Shown: positions 18,964-27,680, numbered from the stretch's first letter. The stretch is DNA of 64,000 nt from Salipaludibacillus aurantiacus (GCF_900111295.1 NZ_FOGT01000005.1:248001-312000); one strand, 5' to 3'. Made by a program: numbers and translations. Notes: a model not told the origin generated them from the sequence alone.

Positions 18964-19678
18964 TAAGGTAAGGCTGGTTTGAAGGGACAGAACAGACAGT
19001 TTTTTCCGGCCACCGGAGCGCTGAGAGTTGACCGCCGAAAATACAGCCAGTATCAATATTCACAGTGCTGCCTTTCCATCTTGGCTTCGGCACGGGGGTA
19101 TGCCCATACACTACAAAGCTGTCAAAGTTATATTTAGCAGCCCAATCCCTCCGAACAGGTCTGCCATCCGCATGTTTTTCTCCAGTTATATCGCCGTACA
19201 ACACAAAGGTCCTTACTACTTTTCCTTTTTTTCCTATTAAATCGGGGCGGATTCCTGCATGGGCGACTATTAAACGGTTCGCATCCAGTTGAAGGTACAA
19301 AGGAGATTGTTCGTATAAGGCTTTGAATTTATTTGCTATACGTTCGGTCTTCTCTTTCGGCAGACTTTTCAATTCTTCAACTGTCGTTTCAAGACCGTTA
19401 TTGATCATGACGTTCCTGCCGCTAAGATAACGGTATAGTTTGTTGCAATGGTTTCCAGGACAGTAGAGAGCCTCTTTTTGTAAGACCCAATCTGCAACGT
19501 CTTCCATTACTTTTACTGAGGCGGGACCCCGGTCAGTGAGATCTCCAAGGAAGACAGGCACGCGGTTGTCTGAATGGTGAAGTTTCCCGCTTTGGTGTGA
19601 ATAGCCTAACTCCTTTAACAAATCCGTCATTTCTTCATGACACCCATGTATATCACCAATAATGTCGAATTTTTTCAT
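18938..19678 (-). CDS. prpE: Bis(5'-nucleosyl)-tetraphosphatase PrpE
   Basis: ATG 19678 follows GGAGGA at good spacing and gives 246 residues (B. subtilis PrpE is of similar size); the ATG at 19693 overlaps that ribosome binding site. Metallophosphatase motifs are GDIHGC, GDLTDRGP, GNHCNK, HAGI and YGHTPVPKP. The enzyme asymmetrically cleaves Ap4A-type dinucleotides and has protein phosphatase activity in B. subtilis, with a role in germination. Synteny with yjbO is conserved. Confidence 0.9.
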   Translation of the reverse strand: MKKFDIIGDIHGCHEEMTDLLKELGYSHQSGKLHHSDNRVPVFLGDLTDRGPASVKVMEDVADWVLQKEALYCPGNHCNKLYRYLSGRNVMINNGLETTVEELKSLPKEKTERIANKFKALYEQSPLYLQLDANRLIVAHAGIRPDLIGKKGKVVRTFVLYGDITGEKHADGRPVRRDWAAKYNFDSFVVYGHTPVPKPRWKGSTVNIDTGCIFGGQLSALRWPEKTVCSVPSNQPYLKEKFQSFD

Positions 19679-19832
19679 TGCGGATTCCTCCATTAATTAT
19701 TTATAGCAAACTGTAAATTTGTAAGAGAGTGCTCTGCACAGATATTCCCGTTTATTAAGACGGACGGTAAAGAAATGTATTTGTATTGTGCCACAAATAG
19801 CCAGCGAAGTCATCATCTCCATACTGGTCTGT

Positions 19833-19878
19833 TTGACGTAACAGGGCACCTGGGTTAAAATTATGACCAAGTATTAAT
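19833..19878 (+). promoter_or_regulatory. fabI promoter with FapR-like operator
   Basis: TTGACG (19833-19838) and TAAAAT (19856-19861) are exactly 17 bases apart. Immediately after, TTATGACCAAGTATTAAT (19861-19878) resembles the FapR palindrome TTAGTACC-type consensus. FapR represses fatty-acid synthesis genes, including fabI, until malonyl-CoA accumulates. The operator overlaps the -10 and start region, a repressing position. Confidence 0.6.
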
Positions 19879-19907
19879 ATCAAGTGCATGTTAAGGAGGA
19901 ACAATCA

Positions 19908-20687
19908 ATGGAGATTGATTTAAGCAGAAAAACCTATGTGATTATGGGCGTAGCTAATAAAAGAAGTATTGCATGGGGAATCGCCGAGTCATTAGCGAAT
20001 GCTGGTGCTAATTTGATTTTTACATATGCGGGAGAACGTTTAGAAAAGAATGTTAGAAAATTGGTTGATACTTTGGAATCAGGAGATCATGCGGTTTTAC
20101 CGTGCGATGTAACCAAAGATGAAGATATTGAAGAGACTTTCAGGCAAATCAAAGAAAAAACTGATGTAATTCATGGAATTGCCCACTGTGTAGCATTTGC
20201 AAACCGTGAGGAGCTTGAAGGCGAATATTTAAACACGACCCGGGAGGGGTTCCTTTTAGCTCAAAATATCAGTGCCTATTCTTTAACTGCTGTTACAAAA
20301 GCAGCCCGTCCCCTTATGACAGAAGGCGGGAGTATCGTGACACTTACCTATCTTGGCGGTGAGCGCGTGGTGAAGAATTATAATGTCATGGGAGTGGCGA
20401 AAGCAAGCCTGGATGCAAGTGTGAAATACTTAGCGAACGATTTAGGAAAAGAGCAAATCCGGGTTAATGCTATCTCTGCCGGCCCTATCCGTACACTGTC
20501 AGCAAAAGGGGTAGGCGGTTTTAATGATGTACTGAAGGAAATGGAAGATCACGCTCCTCTCAAGCGGACGGTAACCCAGAAAGAGGTTGGGGATACTGCC
20601 CTGTTTTTGATGAGTGATTTATCAAGAGGCATTACTGGCGAGCTCCTGCACGTTGATGGCGGCTATCATGTGACAGGACTGATGTAA
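19908..20687 (+). CDS. fabI: Enoyl-[acyl-carrier-protein] reductase FabI
   Basis: ATG 19908 is preceded by AAGGAGGA; an in-frame ATG at 19884 is rejected. The 259-residue SDR enzyme performs the last reduction of each fatty-acid elongation cycle with NADH or NADPH. The FabI-type cofactor site is GVANKRSIAWGIA and the active-site Tyr-x6-Lys lies in YNVMGVAKASLD. The following RVNAISAGPIRTLSAKGV matches the substrate loop. A strong terminator follows. Confidence 0.95.
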   Translation: MEIDLSRKTYVIMGVANKRSIAWGIAESLANAGANLIFTYAGERLEKNVRKLVDTLESGDHAVLPCDVTKDEDIEETFRQIKEKTDVIHGIAHCVAFANREELEGEYLNTTREGFLLAQNISAYSLTAVTKAARPLMTEGGSIVTLTYLGGERVVKNYNVMGVAKASLDASVKYLANDLGKEQIRVNAISAGPIRTLSAKGVGGFNDVLKEMEDHAPLKRTVTQKEVGDTALFLMSDLSRGITGELLHVDGGYHVTGLM

Positions 20688-20705
20688 ATAATAAAAATTA
20701 CAAAA

Positions 20706-20743
20706 GTGCAGTATTGGCAACTAGCCAACACTGCGCTTTTTTT
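20706..20743 (+). terminator. Terminator of fabI
   Basis: GTGCAGTATTGGC and GCCAACACTGCGC form a long stem (one mismatch) followed by seven T. Confidence 0.88.
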
Positions 20744-20834
20744 AATGCTTTTGCTCTTGAAGAAGAGCCAACCCTCGCCTTCACCGTAACTTGTCTGTTA
20801 AGTTAATTTTATACAATGCATATATGCTAATTAA

Positions 20835-20861
20835 ACTGGTCAAATACACTTCCATAGTGTA
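20835..20861 (+). promoter_or_regulatory. Candidate sigma-K promoter of the glycosyltransferase gene
   Basis: AC at 20835-20836, a 16-base spacer and CATAGTGTA at 20853-20861 fit the sigma-K pattern AC-N16/17-CATAnnnTA. Mother-cell expression late in sporulation would suit the spore-coat neighbourhood. Confidence 0.45.
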
Positions 20862-20914
20862 AGGGAATACATAGACTGTATTACATGTCGTTATTAAGAA
20901 AGGAACCGGCCGGT

Positions 20915-21604
20915 ATGGAAGTTACTGCAATTACCTGCACGATGAGAGAGAATAAATTAGATAATATCCTGAGTAATTTTTTACGGCAGAAATGGAAAGG
21001 TAAAGAGCTGATTATTATTATTAATAGAGACAGAATAGATCTTAACGTCTGGAGAGAGAAGACTAAAGATTATCCTTATATTCGTGTATTTCAAGTGCCG
21101 GAAGACGAAACTCTCGGTTCCTGCTTAAATAAAGGAGTTGAACTGGCCGGGCATAGTATCATCTCTAAGATGGATGATGATGATTATTATTCTCCCTTCT
21201 ATTTAACTGAGATGATAAGAGCGATTAATAGAACCGGCGCAGATATTGCTGGAAAAAGATCTGTTTACACTTATTTTTGTGAAAATAACCTATTAGGTAT
21301 TCATAGGCCTTATAATGAAAATCAATTTGTAAAGTCTGTCCGTGGGGCTACATTAACTTTTAAAAAGAAAGTACACGACAAAATCCCTTTTTATCACACA
21401 AACAGGGGTGAAGATGGTGATTTTTTATGGCGGTCTGCGAGACACGGCTTCCGCATATATTCAACAAGCAAGTATAACTATACGTGTATTCGTCAGGAAT
21501 CACCCAAGGATCATACTGAGAAAAACAGCTCCCTTCTTAATGGGTGCGCAGACCTTGAAAGCGGGTATAATTTTCCCGGGAAAATTATTAAATGTACAGA
21601 GTAA
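20915..21604 (+). CDS. Family 2 glycosyltransferase, probably spore-associated
   Basis: ATG 20915 (229 residues) is preferred because AAAGGA lies upstream; ATG 20885 would add 10 residues. The GT-A fold is visible: VTAITCTMRENKLDNILSNF at the N-terminus, GSCLNKGVELAGHSIISKMD, and the metal-binding acidic cluster KMDDDDYYSP. It resembles CgeD-like and other coat-maturation glycosyltransferases. Donor and acceptor are unknown. A sigma-K-like promoter upstream and coat-type genes downstream argue that it glycosylates the spore surface; this is inference. Confidence 0.7.
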   Translation: MEVTAITCTMRENKLDNILSNFLRQKWKGKELIIIINRDRIDLNVWREKTKDYPYIRVFQVPEDETLGSCLNKGVELAGHSIISKMDDDDYYSPFYLTEMIRAINRTGADIAGKRSVYTYFCENNLLGIHRPYNENQFVKSVRGATLTFKKKVHDKIPFYHTNRGEDGDFLWRSARHGFRIYSTSKYNYTCIRQESPKDHTEKNSSLLNGCADLESGYNFPGKIIKCTE

Positions 21605-21687
21605 CTGTTGCTGGATAACCTGAACAATCCAGCAGTGCGGAAGAAAGGCTGAGCACCATCATTCCGGCTAATACGTGAGAGAAGAAA

Positions 21688-22314
21688 TTAATAAAACGAG
21701 ACAGCATTTTTAGAGGGAACACCTTCTTTTAACTCTGATGAGAAACAAAACCCTTGCAGCGTTAATTTGTCAGTTACTTTTATTCGCTTAATCCTTAAGT
21801 CAAAACCCGAAAAAGTCAGTGTCTCTTCCGGTTTTAATTCTGCACAATGAGAAGGCTTTAGCCAATATTCACCTTTATCCCTAATAGTATCTTTCCAGCC
21901 GGAATCCATGTATGTCCATTCTTCATCATCTTTGTACAAGACACTGTCCTTGTTGTCTGAAAGGGTAATTTTTCCGTTCAATCCTGCACTTGCTGGAGGA
22001 GTGATACGGAAAACAATAAAAGGTTCATGTAAAGAGGAGGCTCCCGTATTTTTCATATGGAAATTTCCATTAACCAATATTTCTTCATCTTCCGGTTCAG
22101 ATAAAAATACCGTGTAATTAAAAAATGAAAGGACAGAAAAGGACGGTGTTCCCGAAAGCGTTTCGTTTATGACGGGAGATCCGGCATGAAACTCTTTTTT
22201 ATACCTGTTAATGTCTTTTTGTAAATTGGAAGTAAGTTTCTTATATTTTTTTAATTCAGACTGGTAATGAAGGAGTTTCTGCTTCAACTGAATGTCTGTG
22301 TTTGAATTACTCAT
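21688..22314 (-). CDS. Hypothetical protein, 208 residues, possibly spore coat
   Basis: ATG 22314 follows AAAGGGTG. Residues about 8-45 are Lys-rich and likely coiled coil (IQLKQKLLHYQSELKKYKKL). The rest is beta-rich, without Cys clusters or membrane segments: EEILVNGNFHMKNTGASSLH and PFIVFRITPPASAGLNGKI read like an immunoglobulin-like or jelly-roll domain. I do not recognise the family. The next upstream gene on the same strand is a coat-like protein, with a terminator between them, so each has its own transcript. Confidence 0.6.
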   Translation of the reverse strand: MSNSNTDIQLKQKLLHYQSELKKYKKLTSNLQKDINRYKKEFHAGSPVINETLSGTPSFSVLSFFNYTVFLSEPEDEEILVNGNFHMKNTGASSLHEPFIVFRITPPASAGLNGKITLSDNKDSVLYKDDEEWTYMDSGWKDTIRDKGEYWLKPSHCAELKPEETLTFSGFDLRIKRIKVTDKLTLQGFCFSSELKEGVPSKNAVSFY

Positions 22315-22387
22315 AGAATAACACCCTTTCTATTAGGCGCAGTTTTTAAAAACGTATGTACAAAATCAAAAAATAAAACTAAAAAAA

Positions 22388-22410
22388 AAGAGAGGCAAAG
22401 CTCTCTTTCT
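22388..22410 (-). terminator. Terminator of the coat-like gene at 22430
   Basis: On the minus strand AGAGAG-CTTTG-CCTCTCT is followed by nine T. Confidence 0.8.
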
Positions 22411-22429
22411 GTAAACTCGAATGATTATT

Positions 22430-23125
22430 TTAATCTTTATACTTTTTGTGAGGGACGGGGAATACTTCAGGGCACTGCTCCGGAAATTTAAATTCTGGAC
22501 ATTTTTTAGCCGGTGTCGGAAGAACAATTTCAGGGCGGGGCTTACAAATTTTACCTTCTATATCAATTTTAACTTCTGCTTCTGCCTGAATGGACTGGCA
22601 GATTAACAAGGTAAGATCGAGTGTCCATTCTGTCCCGTCTTTACCGTTGCATAAGAACGATCCTTCGCAATCAAAGTCGTATACATGGCATACCACATCT
22701 GTACCTTCAGGGGCACATAATAAAAATTTCTCAATTTTAAAGAAACTGATTGGTTCAGAGAACAAAGGAGGCAGATTGTTGTGCTCTGATTCCAATACAA
22801 TTTGGTATTCACCTTGTTTCTGAATTTTAACGACCTGTAAAGTTGTATCAAATTCCTCTACATAAAAGTCCTTCCTCGTTCCTACTTCTTCGCATAGCTG
22901 TTCCGGAAATTCCGGTTCAATTAATATACAGCTTACTTCGACAGTTTCAGGAAGAAAGTAGCCGCAAACATCGGGTACTAATACGTCGGTCGTTTGCATA
23001 TCAGGGTCTTGTTCTGTAAAGAAGTCAATGTCGCCTGTTTCAAACTTTTCTTCCTTTTCTGCCTGATGTGTAATCCAGTCATAAACTTTAGGTACTTTTA
23101 TACAAAGTCTTTCTAATTTACCCAT
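22430..23125 (-). CDS. Morphogenetic spore-coat-like protein
   Basis: ATG 23125 is chosen because GGAAGGATGA precedes it; the frame extends to 23209 but that ATG has no ribosome binding site. The 231-residue product starts MGKLERLCIKVPKVYDWITH, a signature I associate with BMQ_0737-type morphogenetic coat proteins. It contains many Cys spread along the chain and a Cys/Pro-rich tail (KKCPEFKFPEQCPEVFPVPH), suited to disulfide cross-linking in the coat. The family assignment is from memory and not secure; a coat role fits the neighbourhood. Confidence 0.6.
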   Translation of the reverse strand: MGKLERLCIKVPKVYDWITHQAEKEEKFETGDIDFFTEQDPDMQTTDVLVPDVCGYFLPETVEVSCILIEPEFPEQLCEEVGTRKDFYVEEFDTTLQVVKIQKQGEYQIVLESEHNNLPPLFSEPISFFKIEKFLLCAPEGTDVVCHVYDFDCEGSFLCNGKDGTEWTLDLTLLICQSIQAEAEVKIDIEGKICKPRPEIVLPTPAKKCPEFKFPEQCPEVFPVPHKKYKD

Positions 23126-23400
23126 ATAATTCATCCTTCCATTCAGATTAAATAATATCCTTACTGCTTCATAGTATGTTTGATAAGAATAAATGTGTCT
23201 GTTACTCATGGAATTATTGCCTAATCAGCATATAACTAATTTTTTATCAAATGCTCTGTAACCGTCTGGTGTAACCGCATGATTTCAAAAATATAATCTT
23301 TTTTAGTCAATTATCCATTCCTCTTAACTGGTTTCTTCATATATATAAGGAGAGAAGGAGAGTAACTTCCTTCTAAATGGGATATGAGGAGGTGAAACTC

Positions 23401-23481
23401 TTGAGTTATTACAACAGTTTTACTCTCATCGTAGTGTTGTTTATTTTGTTAGTTATTGTAGGTGCAGCCTATGTATGCTAA
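23401..23481 (+). CDS. YjcZ-family sporulation peptide, 26 residues
   Basis: TTG 23401 follows GAGGAGGTGAAACTC, a near-perfect ribosome binding site. The product, MSYYNSFTLIVVLFILLVIV followed by GAAYVC, has the Ser/Tyr-rich head and single hydrophobic helix with the FILLxIVGA core typical of YjcZ-like sporulation peptides. These are small membrane or coat-associated peptides of unknown role. A terminator follows immediately, so it is monocistronic. Confidence 0.75.
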   Translation: MSYYNSFTLIVVLFILLVIVGAAYVC

Positions 23482-23485
23482 TACG

Positions 23486-23520
23486 GGGAAGAAGTAAAGG
23501 GAAACCCTTTACTTCTTTTT
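23486..23520 (+). terminator. Terminator of the YjcZ-like gene
   Basis: GAAGTAAAGG and CCCTTTACTTC form a stem closed by GAAA, followed by TTTTT. Confidence 0.88.
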
Positions 23521-23558
23521 ACATATATATACAGATAGAATGCTAGGGAGGGGTCTGT

Positions 23559-23909
23559 ATGGAAGAATCCTTGTTGAATTTTATTCTAATGGGGTTAGCG
23601 GTTTTCAGGCTAACCCATCTGTTTATTTACGACACGGTTACAGAACCGCTTAGACAGCTTTTTTTAGAAGAAATCAAAGAAAGTGAGGAAAACGGTGAAG
23701 TGATCTGGCATTATGAACCTAAAGGCAAAGGAATAATAAAATTCGGAGGCTTGTTGTTAAGCTGCCATTGGTGTTTGTCTGTGTGGATGGGCGGCTTTAT
23801 TTTTGCGGGACAGATGGTTTTTCCATTTGTTTTTACGGTTGTTATATGGGTTTTTGCCTTATCCGCCGCCTCGGTAATTTTAGAAGAGGTTGTTCTCAAA
23901 TATTTTTAA
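23559..23909 (+). CDS. yjcA: DUF1360 membrane protein YjcA
   Basis: ATG 23559 follows GGGAGGGG; the product has 116 residues. It matches the DUF1360 sporulation family: ILMGLAVFRLTHLFIYDTV at the N-terminus, an acidic loop, LLSCHWCLSVWMGGFIF (the conserved CxxC-type HWC segment) and a final hydrophobic helix. Three membrane passes are likely. In B. subtilis yjcA belongs to this spore region. Biochemical role unknown. Confidence 0.8.
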   Translation: MEESLLNFILMGLAVFRLTHLFIYDTVTEPLRQLFLEEIKESEENGEVIWHYEPKGKGIIKFGGLLLSCHWCLSVWMGGFIFAGQMVFPFVFTVVIWVFALSAASVILEEVVLKYF

Positions 23910-23998
23910 CTAAGCTGCTCCTATATAATACAACTGGCAAGTTTCATCTCTTTTTACATATAAATAAGAAGTGAAAAGGATGAAACAGGAGGGATAAT

Positions 23999-24559
23999 GT
24001 GGGGGTATCCAATAAAATGAAGAGTTGGGCGGAAGTACAGCTGCAACAGGAAGTCATTCATTATAAATCTGAAGCACAAAGGCTGAAACGGGAAAAGGAA
24101 AAACTTGAACAGCAGTATGATGTGAGAAAAATGAACGAAATAATCAGCGAAGTAGAGGAATTAGCTGAAAGAAACAGACTAATTGAAAAAAGTTATAAAG
24201 AAGCTGTCAAGGAAAAGAAAAAGCTTCAAACTCAATTGGTAAAGAATGAGGAAGAAAAAAGCCAGATGAAAAATACACTTCTGGAAATTGAAAAAATAAA
24301 AGAAGATTTAAGTGCTAAAGAACATGAATGGAAAAAAGAGAAAGAAGAGCTTCTTCAGCAATTACAACGCGCATATGACAATTCCACCAAAAAAACACCT
24401 GAAAACTTTTTTTCAAAAGCCGTAAGTGAACAAGCAGACACCCAAAAGGTGGAAGGCGTCAGTGAGCCGGATCAACAGGAAAAAAGTAAACAAAACTATG
24501 AGCAGTTTTTTCAGGCTTTTCAGGCTGGAAACAATCATTCTAATGAAGACGACGAGTGA
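23999..24559 (+). CDS. Coiled-coil protein of unknown function
   Basis: GTG 23999 is preceded by GGAGGG, which decides the start; an ATG further in lacks a site. Of 186 residues, about 10-130 are a continuous charged coiled coil (EAQRLKREKEKLEQQYDVRK, then VKEKKKLQTQLVKNEEEK). The C-terminal 55 are polar and acidic, ending SNEDDE. No membrane segment is visible. Its place between sporulation genes suggests a structural coat or morphogenetic role, without direct evidence. Confidence 0.65.
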   Translation: MGVSNKMKSWAEVQLQQEVIHYKSEAQRLKREKEKLEQQYDVRKMNEIISEVEELAERNRLIEKSYKEAVKEKKKLQTQLVKNEEEKSQMKNTLLEIEKIKEDLSAKEHEWKKEKEELLQQLQRAYDNSTKKTPENFFSKAVSEQADTQKVEGVSEPDQQEKSKQNYEQFFQAFQAGNNHSNEDDE

Positions 24560-24624
24560 ATGCCCTCACTTTATTATTAGAATCTCATAACCTATAGTGA
24601 TCAAGCAAAAAGGAGCGAGAGGTT

Positions 24625-24813
24625 TTGGGAAAATACAGTGAGAGAAAAACGTGGAGAAGCCGAAGCCATGTTAATAAACCTTCTAATAATATGACTGGGC
24701 AAAAGAACAAATATCAAGTAAGCCATACTAAACCGAAAAAAGGCGGGTGTGCCTGCGGCAAAGCAAAAGCCCGGACAAAAGCCTATAAAACAGGGTTCGC
24801 TTCTCAAAAATAG
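24625..24813 (+). CDS. Small Lys-rich protein, 62 residues
   Basis: TTG 24625 is preceded by AAAGGAGCGAGAGG. The chain is strongly basic (KYSERKTWRSRSHVNKPSNN, then HTKPKKGGCACGKAKARTKA) with a single CxC pair. Composition resembles small, cross-linkable spore coat proteins such as CotG-like basic peptides, but I do not recognise a family. It is followed after 31 bases by another small gene on the same strand. Confidence 0.55.
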   Translation: MGKYSERKTWRSRSHVNKPSNNMTGQKNKYQVSHTKPKKGGCACGKAKARTKAYKTGFASQK

Positions 24814-24844
24814 GGGTATACCGATAGTAAAGAGAGGTGATTGT

Positions 24845-25093
24845 ATGGGTTACCTTCCACCAGTTAAAGATGAACAAGTAACAATCTATGCGAATCGTCA
24901 AACGGGGTCTAAACCTATGATCACAGGGCCGTCTCCGGCTGAAAGAGTGGCGTTTTTTGATGCTCTGAAAGACCGTGCGGCGACAGGGAATTATTTTCAA
25001 AGAAATAAAGCTAAGCAAAAGCTGTTAACTGTTGCAAGAGCGCATGAGAAAGAAATAACCGGTAAAGGTGAGTATTTTGACCAGACTATTTAA
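24845..25093 (+). CDS. Small hypothetical protein, 82 residues
   Basis: ATG 24845 follows AGAGAGGTGATT; an upstream extension overlapping the previous gene is rejected. The sequence starts MGYLPPVKDEQVTIYANRQ and has a basic, helical second half (KDRAATGNYFQRNKAKQKLL). No known motif. It is probably co-transcribed with the 62-residue gene and ends just before repeat copy C. Confidence 0.55.
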   Translation: MGYLPPVKDEQVTIYANRQTGSKPMITGPSPAERVAFFDALKDRAATGNYFQRNKAKQKLLTVARAHEKEITGKGEYFDQTI

Positions 25094-25154
25094 CAGCAGC
25101 TGGGACAACGAAATCCTATTAAAAAGCTAAAAGGTTCCTGTTTTTAACCTCAGA

Positions 25155-25296
25155 TTGTCGAGAAGAGGCTTGGGAAAAAGAGTAATTATAAAGAAAGCCG
25201 AACAAAATTTTCAAATTTTGTTCGGCTTTTCTTTTTGAGATAAGGAGTGATGTCAGTCCGCCGGGCGGACGCTTGCCCAGGGGCTTCGCAGGATTA
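25155..25296. repeat. Dispersed repeat element, copy C
   Basis: GAGGCTTGGGAAAAAGAGTA plus ATTATAAAGAAAGCC match the left end of copy A. The hairpin has arms AAGCCGAACAAAATTT and AAATTTTGTTCGGCTT and a T-rich tail. After about 30 bases comes GGCGGACGCTTGCCCAGGGG, identical to copy A. The element is truncated at about 25296 where the MFS gene ends. The hairpin can terminate the plus-strand gene at 25093. Confidence 0.65.
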
Positions 25297-25302
25297 GTTA
25301 AT

Positions 25303-26700
25303 TTATAGATTTTGTGATTGCAGTTCAAGGTGTTTAACTTTATTTCTGAATACAAAGGTGAAAACACTGACAGCGATTAACGCGAGAAGGACAAGACCGG
25401 CAAACAGGTTCGAATAAATAGCATAGTCATTAGTGATCCCAAACGGGTTAATCAGAAACCGTATATGGGAAAAATCAAGTAAAGCACCGAATACAGCACT
25501 GGAAATGGCTCCTGACAGAAAGTTGACTAAATTAAACAATCCTATTCCCACGCCTGTCTGATTAGCTGGTACAAGAGAGGTTAAAAGATTAGCCGTTGAA
25601 CTCTGGATAAGCGGGAAGGCCATATACTGAACCAGAATACAGGCAGCCATAAAAACAGGCGGAATTCCGACAAAAGTGGAGATCAGAGTGCTCCCTGCCA
25701 TAACCATAATAAAAGCTGCCTTCAGGATGGGATAACTTCCGTGACGATCCACAAGTTTACCTCCGTACTGCCCAATCAGCCCCGCTGCCATTGCGCCGGG
25801 AAATAAAAGAAGGCCAATCTGTACGGTATTCAGATCATATACGGATCTTGCCATAATCGGAACTATAAAAATCATTCCGAACATGGCGCTTGTTCCAAAA
25901 AAACTTGTAATGATAGTGGTCGTGTAATATTTATTCTTAAGCATCGTCGGGTCTATAAAAGGAGCATGAAATGTTTTCATCCGCCAAATAAAAAGGCTGA
26001 ATGCTGATGTACCAGCGAATAACCCTAAAAGGCTGAAAGAGGTAATAAATAAAAGCAGACCGGCTACAGAAACAGCGATAAACAGAGCTCCAGGTATATC
26101 AACTGTTCCTTTTCTCTGAGGTTCGTCGGGCAGCCATTTTCTTAAAAACGGAATAGCAATCAGCGAAAGGACTGACAGGATAAATAAATACCTCCAGTCA
26201 AATGCACCTCCTACCAAACCGCCTGTAATTGGTCCAAGTCCGGAGGCAAAAGCGACAGTGGAAGATACAATACCGAAGACTTTTCCTCTTTCATCCGGCA
26301 TAAACCGGGCCGGAATAATAAAGGCCAGTGCCGGGATTGTTGCTCCGCCCATCGCTTGAAGAATCCTCGCAGATAATAAAACTCCGTAGTTAGGGGAAAA
26401 AAGTCCGATTGCTGCTCCGGAAGCAAATAAAATAATCCCTATAGTAAGTAAAGTCTTAATGGGATAAAAATCAGCCAGTTTTCCATACATTAAAGAGCCG
26501 ATTGCAAAAACGAGAATATATCCGGTCATCACCCAGCTCACTTGAGAAGGAAGGAGATTGAATTCCTCTGCTATATCGGGAATAGCTACATTGAACATTG
26601 TACCGTTCATGACAGTGAAAGTGAGTATAATACATAAAAGCAGAGTGAGTCTCTGTTTATCCTTTTGATTTAGTAGGCGAGAAGATGGCGAATGGCTCAT
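25303..26700 (-). CDS. MFS multidrug exporter, DHA2 (EmrB/QacA) type
   Basis: The 465-residue protein has 14 predicted membrane helices, the count for DHA2 exporters. Motif A is YGKLADFYPIK after TM2, and the antiporter motif C is GLGPITGGLVGGAFDWRYLF in TM5. Family members exchange protons for drugs, dyes or tetracyclines. ATG 26700 follows CAGGAGGG. The 3' end abuts repeat copy C and no regulator is adjacent. The substrate is not predictable. Confidence 0.87.
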   Translation of the reverse strand: MSHSPSSRLLNQKDKQRLTLLLCIILTFTVMNGTMFNVAIPDIAEEFNLLPSQVSWVMTGYILVFAIGSLMYGKLADFYPIKTLLTIGIILFASGAAIGLFSPNYGVLLSARILQAMGGATIPALAFIIPARFMPDERGKVFGIVSSTVAFASGLGPITGGLVGGAFDWRYLFILSVLSLIAIPFLRKWLPDEPQRKGTVDIPGALFIAVSVAGLLLFITSFSLLGLFAGTSAFSLFIWRMKTFHAPFIDPTMLKNKYYTTTIITSFFGTSAMFGMIFIVPIMARSVYDLNTVQIGLLLFPGAMAAGLIGQYGGKLVDRHGSYPILKAAFIMVMAGSTLISTFVGIPPVFMAACILVQYMAFPLIQSSTANLLTSLVPANQTGVGIGLFNLVNFLSGAISSAVFGALLDFSHIRFLINPFGITNDYAIYSNLFAGLVLLALIAVSVFTFVFRNKVKHLELQSQNL

Positions 26701-26916
26701 GATGCCCTCCTGTTTTTAGTTTCTTCTGGAAGTATGCCGGGTTAAAAAATAAACGACGAGCCGAAAAGATAGCCGCCGGAATTTATTTCGAGTATAGAAA
26801 TATTACTTATTATGTTAGCGTGTGGTCGCGTTGATGTCAACGAATCACTTTGCCATGATTAGCTTTTAAGCATTTTTTGTCTTATTGTGTGATAATTAAA
26901 GCAGGAGGGCGGTTAT

Positions 26917-27471
26917 ATGAAAAAAAATATTATTGGAATTGCAGGCAGTTTAAGAAAAAGTTCTTACAACCGGATGATTCTGAATTATTTAACAGATGTG
27001 GAACATTCAAACGTAAAAGTCACTCCACATTCAATTGATGAAATCCCATTATTTAATGGTGACTTGGAAGAAAACGGAGATCCGGCAGAAGTGGCTTCAT
27101 TTAAACAATCAGTAAAAGAAGCCGATGGACTATTAATAGTCACACCTGAATATTCTCATGGCACACCCGGCGTGCTGAAAAATGTACTGGACTGGGCTGG
27201 AAGTATGACTAATGAAAATGTGCTTTATAAAAAGCCAAGCATGATTGTCGGAGCTTCCCCCAGTGCGATGGGAACCTGTTTTTCCCAGCAGCAGATTAGA
27301 CAGACATTATCAGCGTGTCATGCCTATGTAATGCCTCAACCTCAGGTGTATATTGGTTCAGTCCACCATAAAGTGAATGAGAGCGGCCAGCTTCAGGATG
27401 AGGTGACAAAGAAACGATTGAATGAAAGCCTGGAAGAATTTTTAAAATGGATTGAAATTATGAAATTGTAA
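26917..27471 (+). CDS. NADPH-dependent FMN reductase family protein
   Basis: The 184-residue flavodoxin-fold protein shows the phosphate-binding loop GSLRKSSYNR (about 10-19) and the flavin loop TPEYSHGTPGVLKNVLDW (about 75-92) of the NADPH_dep_FMN_red family, which reduces quinones, azo compounds or chromate using NAD(P)H. AGGAGGG precedes the ATG. It is divergent from the exporter, and a shared intergenic region of 216 bases may co-regulate them. Confidence 0.85.
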   Translation: MKKNIIGIAGSLRKSSYNRMILNYLTDVEHSNVKVTPHSIDEIPLFNGDLEENGDPAEVASFKQSVKEADGLLIVTPEYSHGTPGVLKNVLDWAGSMTNENVLYKKPSMIVGASPSAMGTCFSQQQIRQTLSACHAYVMPQPQVYIGSVHHKVNESGQLQDEVTKKRLNESLEEFLKWIEIMKL

Positions 27472-27548
27472 AAAACAGACTGGGTATACGCACACAAAAT
27501 GATTTTCAACATCATCTTCGGATGATAAGCTGGACAGCCTGTCTTACG

Positions 27549-27680
27549 TTAAAAACAATTAAAAGCTTCATCAGGAATAGATTCCACCAGATCATTCACT
27601 GCAAAAGCGACGTCATTCTCCTGAAGTTTATAGGATAGGTCCATAGGCAAAATGACTTGATTCATGTAACCTTTAAACAT
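27549..27680 (-). pseudogene. N-terminal remnant of an IS1182-family transposase
   Basis: ATG 27680 follows GGAGGTATCCTT and gives 43 residues: MFKGYMNQVILPMDLSYKLQ, then ENDVAFAVNDLVESIPDEAF. The VILPMDL...LVESIP pattern is the typical start of IS1182-family transposases, which are normally over 400 residues. The frame stops at TAA 27551-27549 and nothing downstream continues it. AAGGATACC (27681-27689) and GGTATCCTT (about 27730-27738) form an inverted pair at the upstream end, possibly the old IS terminus. Confidence 0.65.
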
